Below, piece by piece: positions 1 through 9,163 of a stretch of 64,000 bases of DNA. The notes under the pieces are model-generated. The model was given only the letters and a program-made list of their open reading frames with translations. It was not told the DNA's origin and did no database searches. The stretch's first letter is position 1. The number at the start of each line of letters is the position of its first letter. The stretch is from JASLCR01 sp046462475 (GTDB taxonomy: Bacteria > Patescibacteriota > Saccharimonadia > Saccharimonadales > Saccharimonadaceae). The stretch spans positions 20,471 to 84,470 of the forward strand of contig JBKGVB010000015.1 in NCBI GenBank assembly GCA_046462475.1, written 5' to 3'. Both the position numbers and the translations under genes were made by a program.

Positions 1-1681
1 GCACTGGCGCGCCATCGGCTGGCTTAAGCAGGTTGTTTGTTGCACTCATGAGATCACGAGCTTCTGCTTGCGCCTCATCCGAGAGTGGCAAGTGAACAGC
101 CATCTGGTCACCATCGTAGTCGGCGTTAAATCCGTTTGCAACGAGTGGGTGGAGCTGAATAGCCTTACCTTCCACGAGTACTGGCATAAATGCCTGGATC
201 GATAGACGGTGGAGTGATGGAGCACGGTTCAAGAGAACATACTTACCCTTAATCACTTCATCAAGTGCGTCCCATACGAGTGCGTCACCAGCTTCGATCA
301 AGCGAGTCGCCGAGCGGATATTGTGCGCGTGTTCGCCACGAATCAACCAGCTAATAACAAATGGCTTGAAGAGCTCAAGTGCCATTTGCTTTGGCAGACC
401 ACACTGATTAATCTTTAGCTTTGGACCAACCACGATTACCGAACGACCAGAGTAGTCGACACGCTTACCAAGAAGGTTCTGGCGGAAACGACCGCTCTTA
501 CCCTTGAGCATGTCAGAGATTGACTTCAAGCGGCGGCGGCCACCTGTTGCATTCACCGCACGACCACCACGAGCAGCGCTGTTATCGATGAGCGCATCAA
601 CCGCTTCTTGGAGCATACGCATTTCATTGCGACGAATCACTTCCGGCGCGTTGAGGTCAATAAGCTTCTTCAGACGGTTATTTCGGTTGATGACTCGACG
701 GTAAAGGTCGTTAAGGTCACTCGTCGCAAAACGACCACCCGTAAGCTGCACCATAGGACGTAGGTCCGGTGGAATCACAGGAAGTACAGTGAGTGTCAGG
801 CTACTTGGATCAATACCAGCCGCCTGCATACCTTCAAGCACCTTGAGGCGCTTGAGTAGCTTCTTCTCACGCTGGCCTTTTGCTGATGCAACTTCTTCTG
901 TCAACTGAGCGATGAGGGTTGGAAGATCGATCTCATCAAGTAGCGCCTTAAGAGCGACACCACCCATGCCAACTTCAACAAGCTCTTCATACTCTTCAGG
1001 GAGGTTGCGATAGTCTGTTTCACTGAGCAAAGCGCCCTTCTGCAGGCTTTCAAGCTGTGTTTTGCGTGTTACATAGCCGTCTTCAAGATCTTCGAGCTCT
1101 TTTGACTGCTCTGCAGCAAGCTTTTTGACATCAGCACCTTCAGCTTCAGCTTCTTTTTCGTAACGGATCTTGATCGCTGCACGACCAGCATCAGTTTCAG
1201 CCTCAAGGTCTGCAAGCATTTGGTCACGCTTTTCAGCGTCAGCATTCAAGATAACGTAGGTTGCAAAATAAGCAATGCGCTCGAGGTTACGGACAGTAAT
1301 ACCAAGCAACAAACTCATTGCACTTGGCGTACCACGCATGAACCAAATGTGTGCTACTGGAGCGGCAAGGCTAATGTGGCCCATGCGCTCACGACGAACG
1401 ATACTTTTTGTAACTAGCTCGCCGTTCTTGTCGACAGCCGCTTCACGAGAGCGAACGCCTTTTAGCTTTGTGTCGTGTGGATTAATGTCCTTTACTGGAC
1501 CAAAGATTCGCTCACAGAAGAGACCATCACGCTCTGGCTTCTGTGTTCGATAGTTGATCGTTTCCGGCTTAGTAACTTCACCATGACTCCATTTCAGGAT
1601 ATCGTCAGGGCTTGCCACTACGAGGCGAACAGCATCGAAGTCGGCAATACCATTATTGGTGTTTGAAACGACGCGTGACAT
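1..1681 (-). CDS. rpoC: RNA polymerase beta' subunit, N-terminal part (cut by window edge)
   Basis: This is the N-terminal ~560 residues of the RNA polymerase catalytic subunit; the 3' end lies outside the window. The catalytic Mg-binding loop is visible as NADYDGD at residues 519-525, with a Tyr where most bacteria have Phe; Asp521, Asp523 and Asp525 are the metal ligands. GLFCERIFGPVKD (about 53-65) leads into the region that normally forms the N-terminal zinc finger, but its four cysteines are absent and it resumes at VRRERMGH. The ATG lies 1 nt past the rpoB stop, with AGGAGG inside the end of rpoB, so the two genes form one transcript. Confidence 0.98.
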   Translation of the reverse strand, partial: MSRVVSNTNNGIADFDAVRLVVASPDDILKWSHGEVTKPETINYRTQKPERDGLFCERIFGPVKDINPHDTKLKGVRSREAAVDKNGELVTKSIVRRERMGHISLAAPVAHIWFMRGTPSAMSLLLGITVRNLERIAYFATYVILNADAEKRDQMLADLEAETDAGRAAIKIRYEKEAEAEGADVKKLAAEQSKELEDLEDGYVTRKTQLESLQKGALLSETDYRNLPEEYEELVEVGMGGVALKALLDEIDLPTLIAQLTEEVASAKGQREKKLLKRLKVLEGMQAAGIDPSSLTLTVLPVIPPDLRPMVQLTGGRFATSDLNDLYRRVINRNNRLKKLIDLNAPEVIRRNEMRMLQEAVDALIDNSAARGGRAVNATGGRRRLKSISDMLKGKSGRFRQNLLGKRVDYSGRSVIVVGPKLKINQCGLPKQMALELFKPFVISWLIRGEHAHNIRSATRLIEAGDALVWDALDEVIKGKYVLLNRAPSLHRLSIQAFMPVLVEGKAIQLHPLVANGFNADYDGDQMAVHLPLSDEAQAEARDLMSATNNLLKPADGAPV

Positions 1682-1682
1682 A

Positions 1683-4600
1683 CTACGCCTCCTCCTTTTC
1701 TTCATTTGTTTCATCAGCAAATTCCTCGGCAGTTTCGACAGTTAGTCCATCCTCCTCAAGGTCAATGTCATCTGCTTCGTCAAGTACAACTTCAGTGTCA
1801 TCATCTTGGTCGACTGCAACAGTCTTGTCAGCTGGACCAGCCACTGCGATTACCTCCTCAGCATCAACGACAACATCGTCACCTTCATCAGTTTCGTCGA
1901 GAAGATCGACACGAAGGCCAAGACCCTGGAGTTCCTTCACGAGAACGTTGAATGATTCTGGGAGCTTCGGACCAACGATAGCCTCATTCTTGATGATCGA
2001 CTCGTAGGCCTTTGCGCGACCGTATACGTCGTCAGACTTGATAGTAAGCATTTCTTGAAGGGTTGCCGCAGCACCGTAAGCTTCAAGTGCCCACACCTCC
2101 ATCTCACCGAATCGCTGACCACCGTTTTGTGCCTTACCACCGAGTGGCTGCTGGGTAACCATTGTGTATGGACCGGTCGAGCGGGCGTGAATCTTGTCAG
2201 AAACCATGTGGTGGAGCTTAATGATATGCATCACACCAACAGTAGTTCGCTCTTCAAATGCTTCGCCGGTACGACCGTCAAAGAGCTGGCTCTTTCCGTC
2301 TTTTGCGAAGCCTGCTTTTTCAAGCTCTTCTTCGATCACTTCACTTGGGACACCATTGAATGGTGGCGTTGCTACCTTGTAACCAAGTGCTTTTGCAGCC
2401 ATACCAAGGTGAGTCTCAAAGAGCTGACCGATATTCATACGGCTTGGGACACCGAGTGGGTTGAGCACCACGTCAACTGGCGTACCGTCTTCCATAAATG
2501 GCATATCTTCAACAGGGAGGATACGAGCGACCACGCCCTTGTTTCCGTGACGACCAGCCAACTTGTCACCGACAGAGATCTTGCGCAGCTGAGCAACGAA
2601 AATCTGGATCTGCATAAGGACACCAGCCTTTAGCTCATGACCGTTTTCACGACTAAAGATCTTCACACCGACGACTTTACCACCACCAGCATTATTCATG
2701 CGCTGCGATGTATCACGAACGTCTTTGGCCTTTTCACCGAAGATTGCGCGAAGGAGTCGCTCTTCAGAGCTTAGCTCTTGCTCACCCTTTGGTGTAATCT
2801 TACCGACCAATACGTCGCCAGCCGTTACTTCAGAACCGACCTGGACAATACCATTTTCGTCGAGGTGACGAAGGCTGTGCTCAGAAACATTTGGAATATC
2901 TCGCGTAACAATCTCGTTGCCAAGCTTAGTTTCGCGAACTTCAACCATGTAGTCCTTGATATTGATGCTTGTAAGGCTATCATCTTGTACGAGACGACGT
3001 GAAAGCACGATCGCGTCGTCCATGTTGTAGCCCTGCCATGGCATGAAGGCCACAGTGAGGTCCCGACCTAGCGCGAGTTCACCATCGGCAACAGATGCAC
3101 CTTCAATAAGGACATCACCCTTCTTTACCTTCTGACCACGCAAGACACGAGTTTTCTGGTTGATCGAACGGTCGTCGTTTGACTTCGAAAAGTGAGTTAG
3201 CTCGTACTGCTTTGCGCCGTCTTTGTACTTCACTTCAACTACTTCACCGTCAGCACGGACAACTTCACCCGCGTCTTCGGCGACAACTAGCTGACTTGTA
3301 TTCTTAGCAATCTCAGCCTCGACACCGGTACCAACGGTTGGTGCTTCCGGAGTAAGAAGTGGTACAGCTTGCTTCTGCATATTCGAACCAGTAAGCGATC
3401 GGTCAATACGGTTTTTCTCGATAAATGGCACGAGTGCCGCTGTTGAACCAAGAATCTGCTTGTTTGCAGCATCCATGTAAGTCACTTCGCTTGCGTCAAC
3501 TTCCTCTGGCAGGAGACCGTTTCTAGCTGAAACGCGTGTGGCAACGAACTTACTATCCTTATCGAGCTCAGCACCAGCGTCTGCAATCACCTCAGTAGCT
3601 TCCTGTGATGCATCAAGGTAGACAACTTCGTCGGTAACTTTACCGTTTTTCACCTTTAGGTATGGAGTCTCGAGGAAGCCGTATTCATTTACCTTTGCGT
3701 AGCTGGCAAGGTTCAATACGAGTCCAATGTTGGCACCTTCCGGCGTCTCCACTGAACAGAGGCGGCCATAGTGAGTCGGGTGGGCGTCACGGACATCAAA
3801 TCCAGCACGCTCACGACTCAGACCACCAGGACCAGTAGAAGTAAGGCGTCGCTTGTGTGAAAGTTCCGAGAGTGGGTTTACTTCGTCCATCAGCTGGCTG
3901 AGCTGTGAACTAGCAAAGAATTCACGAACAGCTGCAACAACTGGGCGTGCATTGATCAGCTGGCCTGGGCTAACATTTTCAATATCAACCATACTCATAC
4001 GATCCATAGCATTGCGCTGCATACGGAGCATACCGACACGGAATTGACGTGAGATCAGCTCGCCAACAAGCTTGATGCGGCGATTTGAAAGTGCGTCGAT
4101 ATCATCTGCATCTTCTTGAGTATTGTTGAGGCGAATAATTTCCTTGATGATTGCAATAAGGTCACTCATCTGGAATACGCGATTTTCAGCAGTGTTTGCC
4201 ACCTCAAGACCTAGGCGCTGGTTCATCTTGTAGCGACCGACTCGGCTATAGTCAAAACGCTTAAAGTCAAAGAACATACGTTCGATCATCTGGCGGGCGT
4301 TATCAACAGTAGCAAGGTCACCTGGGCGCAGGCGGCGATACACTTCAATAAGCGCTTCGTTTGGACCGTGGCTAGGGTCTTTATCAAGGGTGGCTTCGAT
4401 ATACTTTACATCACCGGTATCAACATCCTTAAAGAGTTCCTTGATCTCAGACGTCTTACCATGACCAAGCGCACGAAGCAGCGTAGTCACAGGCAATTTA
4501 CGGCGTCGGTCGATCTTTACATAGATCGTCCCATTTGATGCAGTCTCAAACTCAAGCCATGCACCACGACCTGGAATAAGCTTGGCACCATAGTTGTTGC

Positions 4601-5051
4601 GGCCACCAGCTTGGTCAGCAGTAAAGAATACACCTGAGCTACGAATAAGCTGAGAAACGACCACGCGCTCCGTACCGTTGATAATAAACGTACCGCGATC
4701 AGTCATCCATGGATAGTCACCAAGGTAGATATCCTGCTCTTTCACTTCACCAGTTACCTTGTTTGTTAGCTCAACTGTTGCGTGAAGTGGAGCGTCAAAG
4801 GTAATGTTGTTTTCTTTCGCAAATTTTTCAGAGTTCTTTGGAGCTTTGAATTCGTACTTGCCGAAGCGAAGCGCGAGCTTCTGTCCAGTGTAATCATCGA
4901 TTGGGTTAAGTTCGGCAAAAATTTCACCGAGACCTGTCTCGACAAACTCCTGCCAAGATTCTTTTTGATGTCCAATTAGGTTTGGTAGCGGAAGCGCTGT
5001 GTCGTCCTTGGTGAAGAACACGCGTTTTGCCGCAGGTTTGCTTGTAGCCAC
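1683..5051 (-). CDS. rpoB: RNA polymerase beta subunit
   Basis: RpoB, 1122 aa, makes the catalytic core with RpoC. Conserved blocks include the rifampicin-pocket region (SQLMDEVNPLSELSHKRRL, then GPGGLSRERAGFDVRDAHP), SVETPEGANIGL, the QEL..EERLLRAIFGEK block and the C-terminal clamp segment GGKAQNGGQRFGEMEVWALEA. The last ~70 residues are an acidic tail rich in Asp and Glu. The start codon is GTG, with AAGGA 10 nt upstream. The roughly 160-nt upstream region holds the clpP terminator and an imperfect hairpin (about 5077-5102) whose role is unknown. It is followed immediately by rpoC. Confidence 0.98.
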   Translation of the reverse strand: MATSKPAAKRVFFTKDDTALPLPNLIGHQKESWQEFVETGLGEIFAELNPIDDYTGQKLALRFGKYEFKAPKNSEKFAKENNITFDAPLHATVELTNKVTGEVKEQDIYLGDYPWMTDRGTFIINGTERVVVSQLIRSSGVFFTADQAGGRNNYGAKLIPGRGAWLEFETASNGTIYVKIDRRRKLPVTTLLRALGHGKTSEIKELFKDVDTGDVKYIEATLDKDPSHGPNEALIEVYRRLRPGDLATVDNARQMIERMFFDFKRFDYSRVGRYKMNQRLGLEVANTAENRVFQMSDLIAIIKEIIRLNNTQEDADDIDALSNRRIKLVGELISRQFRVGMLRMQRNAMDRMSMVDIENVSPGQLINARPVVAAVREFFASSQLSQLMDEVNPLSELSHKRRLTSTGPGGLSRERAGFDVRDAHPTHYGRLCSVETPEGANIGLVLNLASYAKVNEYGFLETPYLKVKNGKVTDEVVYLDASQEATEVIADAGAELDKDSKFVATRVSARNGLLPEEVDASEVTYMDAANKQILGSTAALVPFIEKNRIDRSLTGSNMQKQAVPLLTPEAPTVGTGVEAEIAKNTSQLVVAEDAGEVVRADGEVVEVKYKDGAKQYELTHFSKSNDDRSINQKTRVLRGQKVKKGDVLIEGASVADGELALGRDLTVAFMPWQGYNMDDAIVLSRRLVQDDSLTSINIKDYMVEVRETKLGNEIVTRDIPNVSEHSLRHLDENGIVQVGSEVTAGDVLVGKITPKGEQELSSEERLLRAIFGEKAKDVRDTSQRMNNAGGGKVVGVKIFSRENGHELKAGVLMQIQIFVAQLRKISVGDKLAGRHGNKGVVARILPVEDMPFMEDGTPVDVVLNPLGVPSRMNIGQLFETHLGMAAKALGYKVATPPFNGVPSEVIEEELEKAGFAKDGKSQLFDGRTGEAFEERTTVGVMHIIKLHHMVSDKIHARSTGPYTMVTQQPLGGKAQNGGQRFGEMEVWALEAYGAAATLQEMLTIKSDDVYGRAKAYESIIKNEAIVGPKLPESFNVLVKELQGLGLRVDLLDETDEGDDVVVDAEEVIAVAGPADKTVAVDQDDDTEVVLDEADDIDLEEDGLTVETAEEFADETNEEKEEA

Positions 5052-5121
5052 TAAGCATTATTCCTTGCTGTTAATTGATAATCCGGCGCCCGAAGGGTTA
5101 TCTAAGAGGGTATAAACACGC

Positions 5122-5144
5122 AAAAACGCCTCGCCAAACGGCGT
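5122..5144 (-). terminator. Intrinsic terminator after clpP
   Basis: On the minus strand ACGCC...GGCGT forms a short stem with a 9-nt loop followed by TTTTT. It lies between the clpP stop and rpoB, so it separates the two units. Confidence 0.65.
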
Positions 5145-5211
5145 GCGTGCAATCATCACCCACTTACGCAATCTTCATTACGTTCTATTGTGAGGTATTT
5201 TGCGTAAAGAG

Positions 5212-5808
5212 TCAAGCGCTTTTGACGACTTTGTCGATAAGGCCATAGGCTACTGATTCATCTGCGCTCATCCAAAAGTCGCGGTCAACATCTTTCTCGA
5301 TTTTTGCAAGCTTTTGACCAGTATTCTTCGCTAGGATTTCATTAAGACGCTGCTTCAGATAGATTCCTTCACGGAGGGTAATCTCTTGGTCAGTGATCTT
5401 TCCTTGTGTACCAGAGCTTGGCTGGTGAATCATCGCACGAGCATTCGGTAGCATAAAACGCTTGCCTTTTGTCCCACTGCTCAAGAGAAATGCGCCCATA
5501 CTTGCCTGCAGGCCGATGCCGTACGTTGCAACATCTGGCTTAATAAATTGTATTGTATCGTAAATTGCGAGACCATCGTACACAGAACCACCGGGGCTAT
5601 TGATATAGAGAGATATATCTGCTTTTGGATCTTCATTTGCTAGGTGGAGCAGCTGCGCTACGACGACGCTCGCCGTCTGCTCGTTTACATCTTCACCGAG
5701 GAAGATAATACGCTCTTCGAGCAAACGAGAATAGATATCATACCCCCGCTCACCATCGCTCGTGCGAACAATTACGTTTGGTACAAGATAATTGCTAGGC
5801 TTTGTCAT
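5212..5808 (-). CDS. clpP: ATP-dependent Clp protease proteolytic subunit
   Basis: ClpP serine peptidase, 198 aa, the barrel that degrades proteins fed to it by Clp ATPases such as the ClpC encoded at 25.7 kb. The catalytic triad is readable: Ser103 in QASMG, His128 in MIHQP and Asp177 in DRDFW. There is no obvious long propeptide. It is preceded by a perfect CIRCE element and a promoter whose -10 TATACT ends 7 nt before the ATG, so the mRNA should be leaderless and under HrcA control. The stop is TGA. Confidence 0.98.
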   Translation of the reverse strand: MTKPSNYLVPNVIVRTSDGERGYDIYSRLLEERIIFLGEDVNEQTASVVVAQLLHLANEDPKADISLYINSPGGSVYDGLAIYDTIQFIKPDVATYGIGLQASMGAFLLSSGTKGKRFMLPNARAMIHQPSSGTQGKITDQEITLREGIYLKQRLNEILAKNTGQKLAKIEKDVDRDFWMSADESVAYGLIDKVVKSA

Positions 5809-5815
5809 ACTACCT

Positions 5816-5844
5816 AGTATACATAAGAATTAGCACTCGTGCAA
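5816..5844 (-). promoter_or_regulatory. clpP promoter
   Basis: -35 TTGCAC (5839-5844), 17-nt spacer, -10 TATACT (5816-5821), then 7 nt to the ATG. The -35 lies inside the CIRCE spacer. Confidence 0.85.
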
Positions 5845-5856
5845 TACGAGTGCTAA
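5830..5856. promoter_or_regulatory. CIRCE element (HrcA operator) of clpP
   Basis: Perfect match to the known consensus TTAGCACTC-N9-GAGTGCTAA: arms at 5830-5838 and 5848-5856. In known systems the repressor HrcA binds this repeat and releases it on heat shock. Here it sits upstream of clpP and covers the -35 region. Confidence 0.97.
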
Positions 5857-5874
5857 TTTTCTTCGTCCTCTGTA

Positions 5875-7167
5875 CTATTGACTCAATTCAACAAGTTTTT
5901 CGACAGTCTTCTCTGTCGCAAGACGATTGCGCAAATCACGCTGAATCTCAGGTTCGTCAAAACGCTTTGCAAGATCTGGACTATTTTGGTACTGCGCTTT
6001 GTATTGAGCAGTAAACGCCGCAAGATCGTCATCTGACACGTCAATCTTTAGCTCTTTTGACAGTTCCGCGAGTACAAGACCGGCTTTGACACGCTTTTCG
6101 GCCGCTGGGAGAACTTCTTTCTTTGTCCAGTCATCCTTGTCTTTGTAACCCTGAGAACTGAGGTAGTTTTCAAGAGTAAGGTTCTGATAGAGCAGATTCT
6201 GCTGCATATCTTGTTCGATACTCTGCGCCTGATCGTCAATCAAGACTTGAGGAGCTTCAACCTTCGAAGCATCGACAAGTTGCGAGACCAGCTCGTCTTT
6301 ATACTTTTCACCAGCATCGCGCTCTTTTTGCGCAGTTAGCTCGCGCTTGATATCATCTTTCAGATCCTTGACCGTTTTGATCTCTTCACTAGCGCCAGAT
6401 TTCTTTACAAACTCATCATCGAGTTCAGGCAAGGCTTTTTCGAGTACCTTCTTCACCGTCGTCTCAAAGACTACCTCTGAGCCTGCTAGGTCGGCAACGT
6501 GATAGTTCTCAGGGAAATTAAGCTTGAGATCTTTTTTGTCACCAGCCTTCAAGCCAACAATTCCCTCTTCAAAGCCAGGAATAAATGAGTTACTGCCAAG
6601 CTCCAGCTCATAGCTCTCAGCTGTTCCGCCATCAAATGCTACGTCATCTTTCTTGCCTACAAAATCAATCATCACCACGTCGCCATTTTTCGCAGCGCGT
6701 TTTGCTTCTTTCTTTTCGGCCATACTACTGCGCATACGATCGATGATGTCATCGACTTCTTTAGCACTCACCGTAATTTTCTCTGATGTAACTTTGAGTT
6801 TTTTGTAGTCACCCAATGTTACCGGAGGTACGATATCACATTCTGCCGTAAATTCAAGTTCAGAACCAGGAACAAACTTTTTCACCTCAACTTCAGGACG
6901 TGCAAGCGCCTGGATGTCTTCAGCGATAAATGCTTCTGCGACCGCCTTTGACAGTGCGTCGTCAAGCGTTTGCTGAATAAGTGCATTTGGATCAATATAC
7001 TTTGCAGCTACTGATGCGGGCACTTTACCCTTGCGAAAGCCTGGTGCTTTTACATTCTTTGAAAGCTTTGTCAGCGCAACTTGCTCTGCATCTGCAAGCT
7101 CCTCTTTGCCAAGAGTAATTGTTAGTTTTGCTTTAGTCTCTGTTGGGTGTGTTACGGTCGTCTTCAT
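5875..7167 (-). CDS. tig: Trigger factor (ribosome-associated chaperone and prolyl isomerase)
   Basis: Trigger factor, 430 aa. The ribosome-binding signature GFRKGKVP is at residues 43-50. An FKBP-type peptidyl-prolyl isomerase domain follows (about 150-240, with GDVVMIDFVGKKD and IPGFEEGIVGLKAGD), and the helical C-terminal chaperone arms run to the end. It is adjacent to clpP, as in many bacteria, but separated from it by the CIRCE-controlled promoter. Its own -10 TATAAT ends 10 nt before the ATG and overlaps the end of hisS, so its leader would be only a few nucleotides. Confidence 0.97.
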   Translation of the reverse strand: MKTTVTHPTETKAKLTITLGKEELADAEQVALTKLSKNVKAPGFRKGKVPASVAAKYIDPNALIQQTLDDALSKAVAEAFIAEDIQALARPEVEVKKFVPGSELEFTAECDIVPPVTLGDYKKLKVTSEKITVSAKEVDDIIDRMRSSMAEKKEAKRAAKNGDVVMIDFVGKKDDVAFDGGTAESYELELGSNSFIPGFEEGIVGLKAGDKKDLKLNFPENYHVADLAGSEVVFETTVKKVLEKALPELDDEFVKKSGASEEIKTVKDLKDDIKRELTAQKERDAGEKYKDELVSQLVDASKVEAPQVLIDDQAQSIEQDMQQNLLYQNLTLENYLSSQGYKDKDDWTKKEVLPAAEKRVKAGLVLAELSKELKIDVSDDDLAAFTAQYKAQYQNSPDLAKRFDEPEIQRDLRNRLATEKTVEKLVELSQ

Positions 7168-7177
7168 ACAATGGACG

Positions 7178-7183
7178 ATTATA
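7178..7183 (-). promoter_or_regulatory. tig -10 element
   Basis: TATAAT ending 10 nt before the tig ATG; a TTGTTC -35 lies 18 nt upstream, within the hisS 3' end. Confidence 0.65.
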
Positions 7184-7195
7184 ACAGATCAGAGC

Positions 7196-8536
7196 CTAGA
7201 TGAACAATTCGTCGATGTCGTCACGGTCAGTTTTATGGCGACGATCTTTGACCTCGCTCACGATACGCTCAGGTGCAAGCTTTTGCTCCTTACCAGAGGC
7301 TGTATCTTTGAAATTATAGGCATTCTCTTTCAATTCTTTTTCGCCAACAAAGATCAGGAATGGGATCGCTTTTTTGAGTGCGGCCTTGAGCTGCTTGTCG
7401 ATCTTGCGACCGGTAATATCAACCTCGACAGCAACACCCTCATTTCGCAGCTCACGAGCAAGCTTTGCAGCACCGTTCTCGGCGCCTTCAAACACCACCA
7501 TATACGCCTCGGTCGTCGAACGCAGCTCTGGCAATAGATTGTGCGACTTCAGGAAGATCTCCATCATCGTCAGCCCCGGTGCCATACCAACAGCTGAGAT
7601 TGGTTCTGCGCCAAATAAGCCTACGAGGCCGTCGTAACGACCGCCACCAAACAAGGAACGATTGTTTTCGGGATCAAGATCGAAGAATTCAAATACAGTG
7701 CCCGTGTAGTAGTCGAGGCCACGCATCAAGGTAATATCAAATATCGCATTTTCTACGCCAGCATCCTCAAGTAGGGCAAAGAGTTCTTTTACCTCAGCAA
7801 GGCTCTCATTGTCGGCAACTTCCGCAGGCAGCTTATCAAATGTCTTGCCAAGCAAAAGCTGGGATACCTTATTGAGACCGTCGGACGCAGCATCGACACC
7901 AAAAATATCGATTGCCTGATCGCGAAACTCTTCACTGCTGATCTTATTGCGACGATCAAAAAGCTTGATCATTAACTGCGACTGCACGCCATCGAGCTGA
8001 AGGTAGTCATGCATGACCGCATTGATCACCTTGCGGTTGTTGATTTTTATCTGATACATGTCACTTTTCGCGCCAAATGCCTTCAGAATTTCTACGCCCA
8101 TCTGAATAATTTCTGCCTCGGGACGTGAGCCTTCGACACCAAAAATATCAGTATTGAGTTGCCAAAATTCACGCTCACGACCACGCTGCGGTCGCTCGTA
8201 ACGCATAAAGTTTGCAATGGAGTAAAGCCGTGCCGGGTAGGCCAGCTCCTGGCGTCGATCTGCTACCATGCGACTAATCGAAGGGGTCATTTCTGGGCGA
8301 ATCGCTACCTGACGATCACCGCGATCCATAAATGCATATGTCTGCTCATTGGCAAGCTCCTGCCCGGATTTTGCTGCATATACTTCCAGAGGCTCGAGCA
8401 GTGGCGCACCGTATTCTTCATAGCCAAAACTTTCAACTACTTTCTTCCATGTAGCGAAGATATAACTCTGGACACGTTTATCCTCAGGATAATAATCCCG
8501 TGTGCCTTTGTAGGGCTTGCTCGAAAGTGAACTCAT
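7196..8536 (-). CDS. hisS: Histidyl-tRNA synthetase
   Basis: Class II aminoacyl-tRNA synthetase charging tRNA-His, 446 aa. Class II motif 1 is near KGTRDYYPED at the N terminus, motif 2 spans MRYERPQRGREREFWQLN, and GGGRYDGLVGLFG is motif 3 with the histidine site; an anticodon-binding domain ends the protein. I chose the ATG at 8536 rather than a start ~160 nt upstream because the extra residues are low-complexity and overlap the neighbouring gene. A TTGCAA-17-CACAAT promoter ends 7 nt before this ATG, which supports the choice. Confidence 0.96.
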   Translation of the reverse strand: MSSLSSKPYKGTRDYYPEDKRVQSYIFATWKKVVESFGYEEYGAPLLEPLEVYAAKSGQELANEQTYAFMDRGDRQVAIRPEMTPSISRMVADRRQELAYPARLYSIANFMRYERPQRGREREFWQLNTDIFGVEGSRPEAEIIQMGVEILKAFGAKSDMYQIKINNRKVINAVMHDYLQLDGVQSQLMIKLFDRRNKISSEEFRDQAIDIFGVDAASDGLNKVSQLLLGKTFDKLPAEVADNESLAEVKELFALLEDAGVENAIFDITLMRGLDYYTGTVFEFFDLDPENNRSLFGGGRYDGLVGLFGAEPISAVGMAPGLTMMEIFLKSHNLLPELRSTTEAYMVVFEGAENGAAKLARELRNEGVAVEVDITGRKIDKQLKAALKKAIPFLIFVGEKELKENAYNFKDTASGKEQKLAPERIVSEVKDRRHKTDRDDIDELFI

Positions 8537-8543
8537 TAGCTTA

Positions 8544-8572
8544 ATTGTGCCAGTTTCTCTCTTATTTTGCAA
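8544..8572 (-). promoter_or_regulatory. hisS promoter
   Basis: -35 TTGCAA (8567-8572), 17-nt spacer, weak -10 CACAAT (8544-8549), then 7 nt to the ATG, so probably leaderless. Confidence 0.5.
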
Positions 8573-8583
8573 GAATGAGCGGT

Positions 8584-9066
8584 TTATTTGAGCGCTTTTT
8601 CGCCAAGTCGGTGGAGCAGGCGTTGCCATCGTTGATAATTCGGATCTCCCTCTTCTCCGACATCGACACCACGCAGGCGCAGCAGGCCGCGCCATGCGAG
8701 ACGCTGATCGGCGTAGGCATGCGCTTGATCGATTGTCCGCCGCAGCTCATCATAAATCATCCCGGCGATTGCATCCTCGTCCTCCCAGGCATCATCATTA
8801 GCCGATGAAGCAATCAGTTCGCGCAGTCGATCGCGCATCGCTTGCTCCGTCGCAAACGCTTCCCCTTCGTTATTTAGAATCCGGTGCACATATTGTGCGG
8901 CCGCCTCCGATGTCTTCAGGTGACCCGCTTCAATCAAGAAATGGGCAATTGCATCAGCGGGTTTATCCTGAAATGGATCATATAGCCCCTTGTGTCGATT
9001 GCGCGAGCTCGCAAGACTACTGACACTATGCTCCTCTGATTCCGAGGGTAAATGTTCAGCTACCAT
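8584..9066 (-). CDS. Conserved-looking hypothetical protein, 160 aa
   Basis: I do not recognise the family. It is soluble, acidic and helical, with no signal peptide or membrane segment. The middle contains runs such as AMRDRLRELIASSA and DELRRTIDQAHAYADQR. It begins with a good Shine-Dalgarno (AGGAG, 7 nt before the ATG), the same AGGAGAAGGCGT-ATG arrangement seen at the transketolase C-subunit gene, so it is very likely expressed. It ends 47 nt before hisS and is separated from the upstream methyltransferase by a terminator. Confidence 0.8.
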   Translation of the reverse strand: MVAEHLPSESEEHSVSSLASSRNRHKGLYDPFQDKPADAIAHFLIEAGHLKTSEAAAQYVHRILNNEGEAFATEQAMRDRLRELIASSANDDAWEDEDAIAGMIYDELRRTIDQAHAYADQRLAWRGLLRLRGVDVGEEGDPNYQRWQRLLHRLGEKALK

Positions 9067-9085
9067 ACGCCTTCTCCTCTCCCTT

Positions 9086-9114
9086 TAAAACAAAACGCGC
9101 CCCAACGGGACGCG
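9086..9114 (-). terminator. Terminator after the SpoU methyltransferase gene
   Basis: On the minus strand CGCG.CCC-loop-GGG.CGCG (9096-9114) is followed by TTTTGTTTT. It ends the transcript coming from 9164-10308. Confidence 0.75.
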
Positions 9115-9163
9115 GATAGTTCGCTCGCTATATTGTGACCTACATATGAATATATTCACACTA

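Noticed and set aside
1380..1540. Frameshift in rpoC explaining the missing zinc cysteines
   Set aside because: The frame is continuous and the conserved blocks on both sides align without a shift.
2055..2633. Long plus-strand open frame inside rpoB
   Set aside because: Antisense to a certain rpoB coding region; composition follows the codon pattern of the opposite strand and it has no ribosome site.
8537..8695. N-terminal extension of HisRS
   Set aside because: It overlaps the next gene, is low-complexity, and lies upstream of the promoter that fits the internal ATG.
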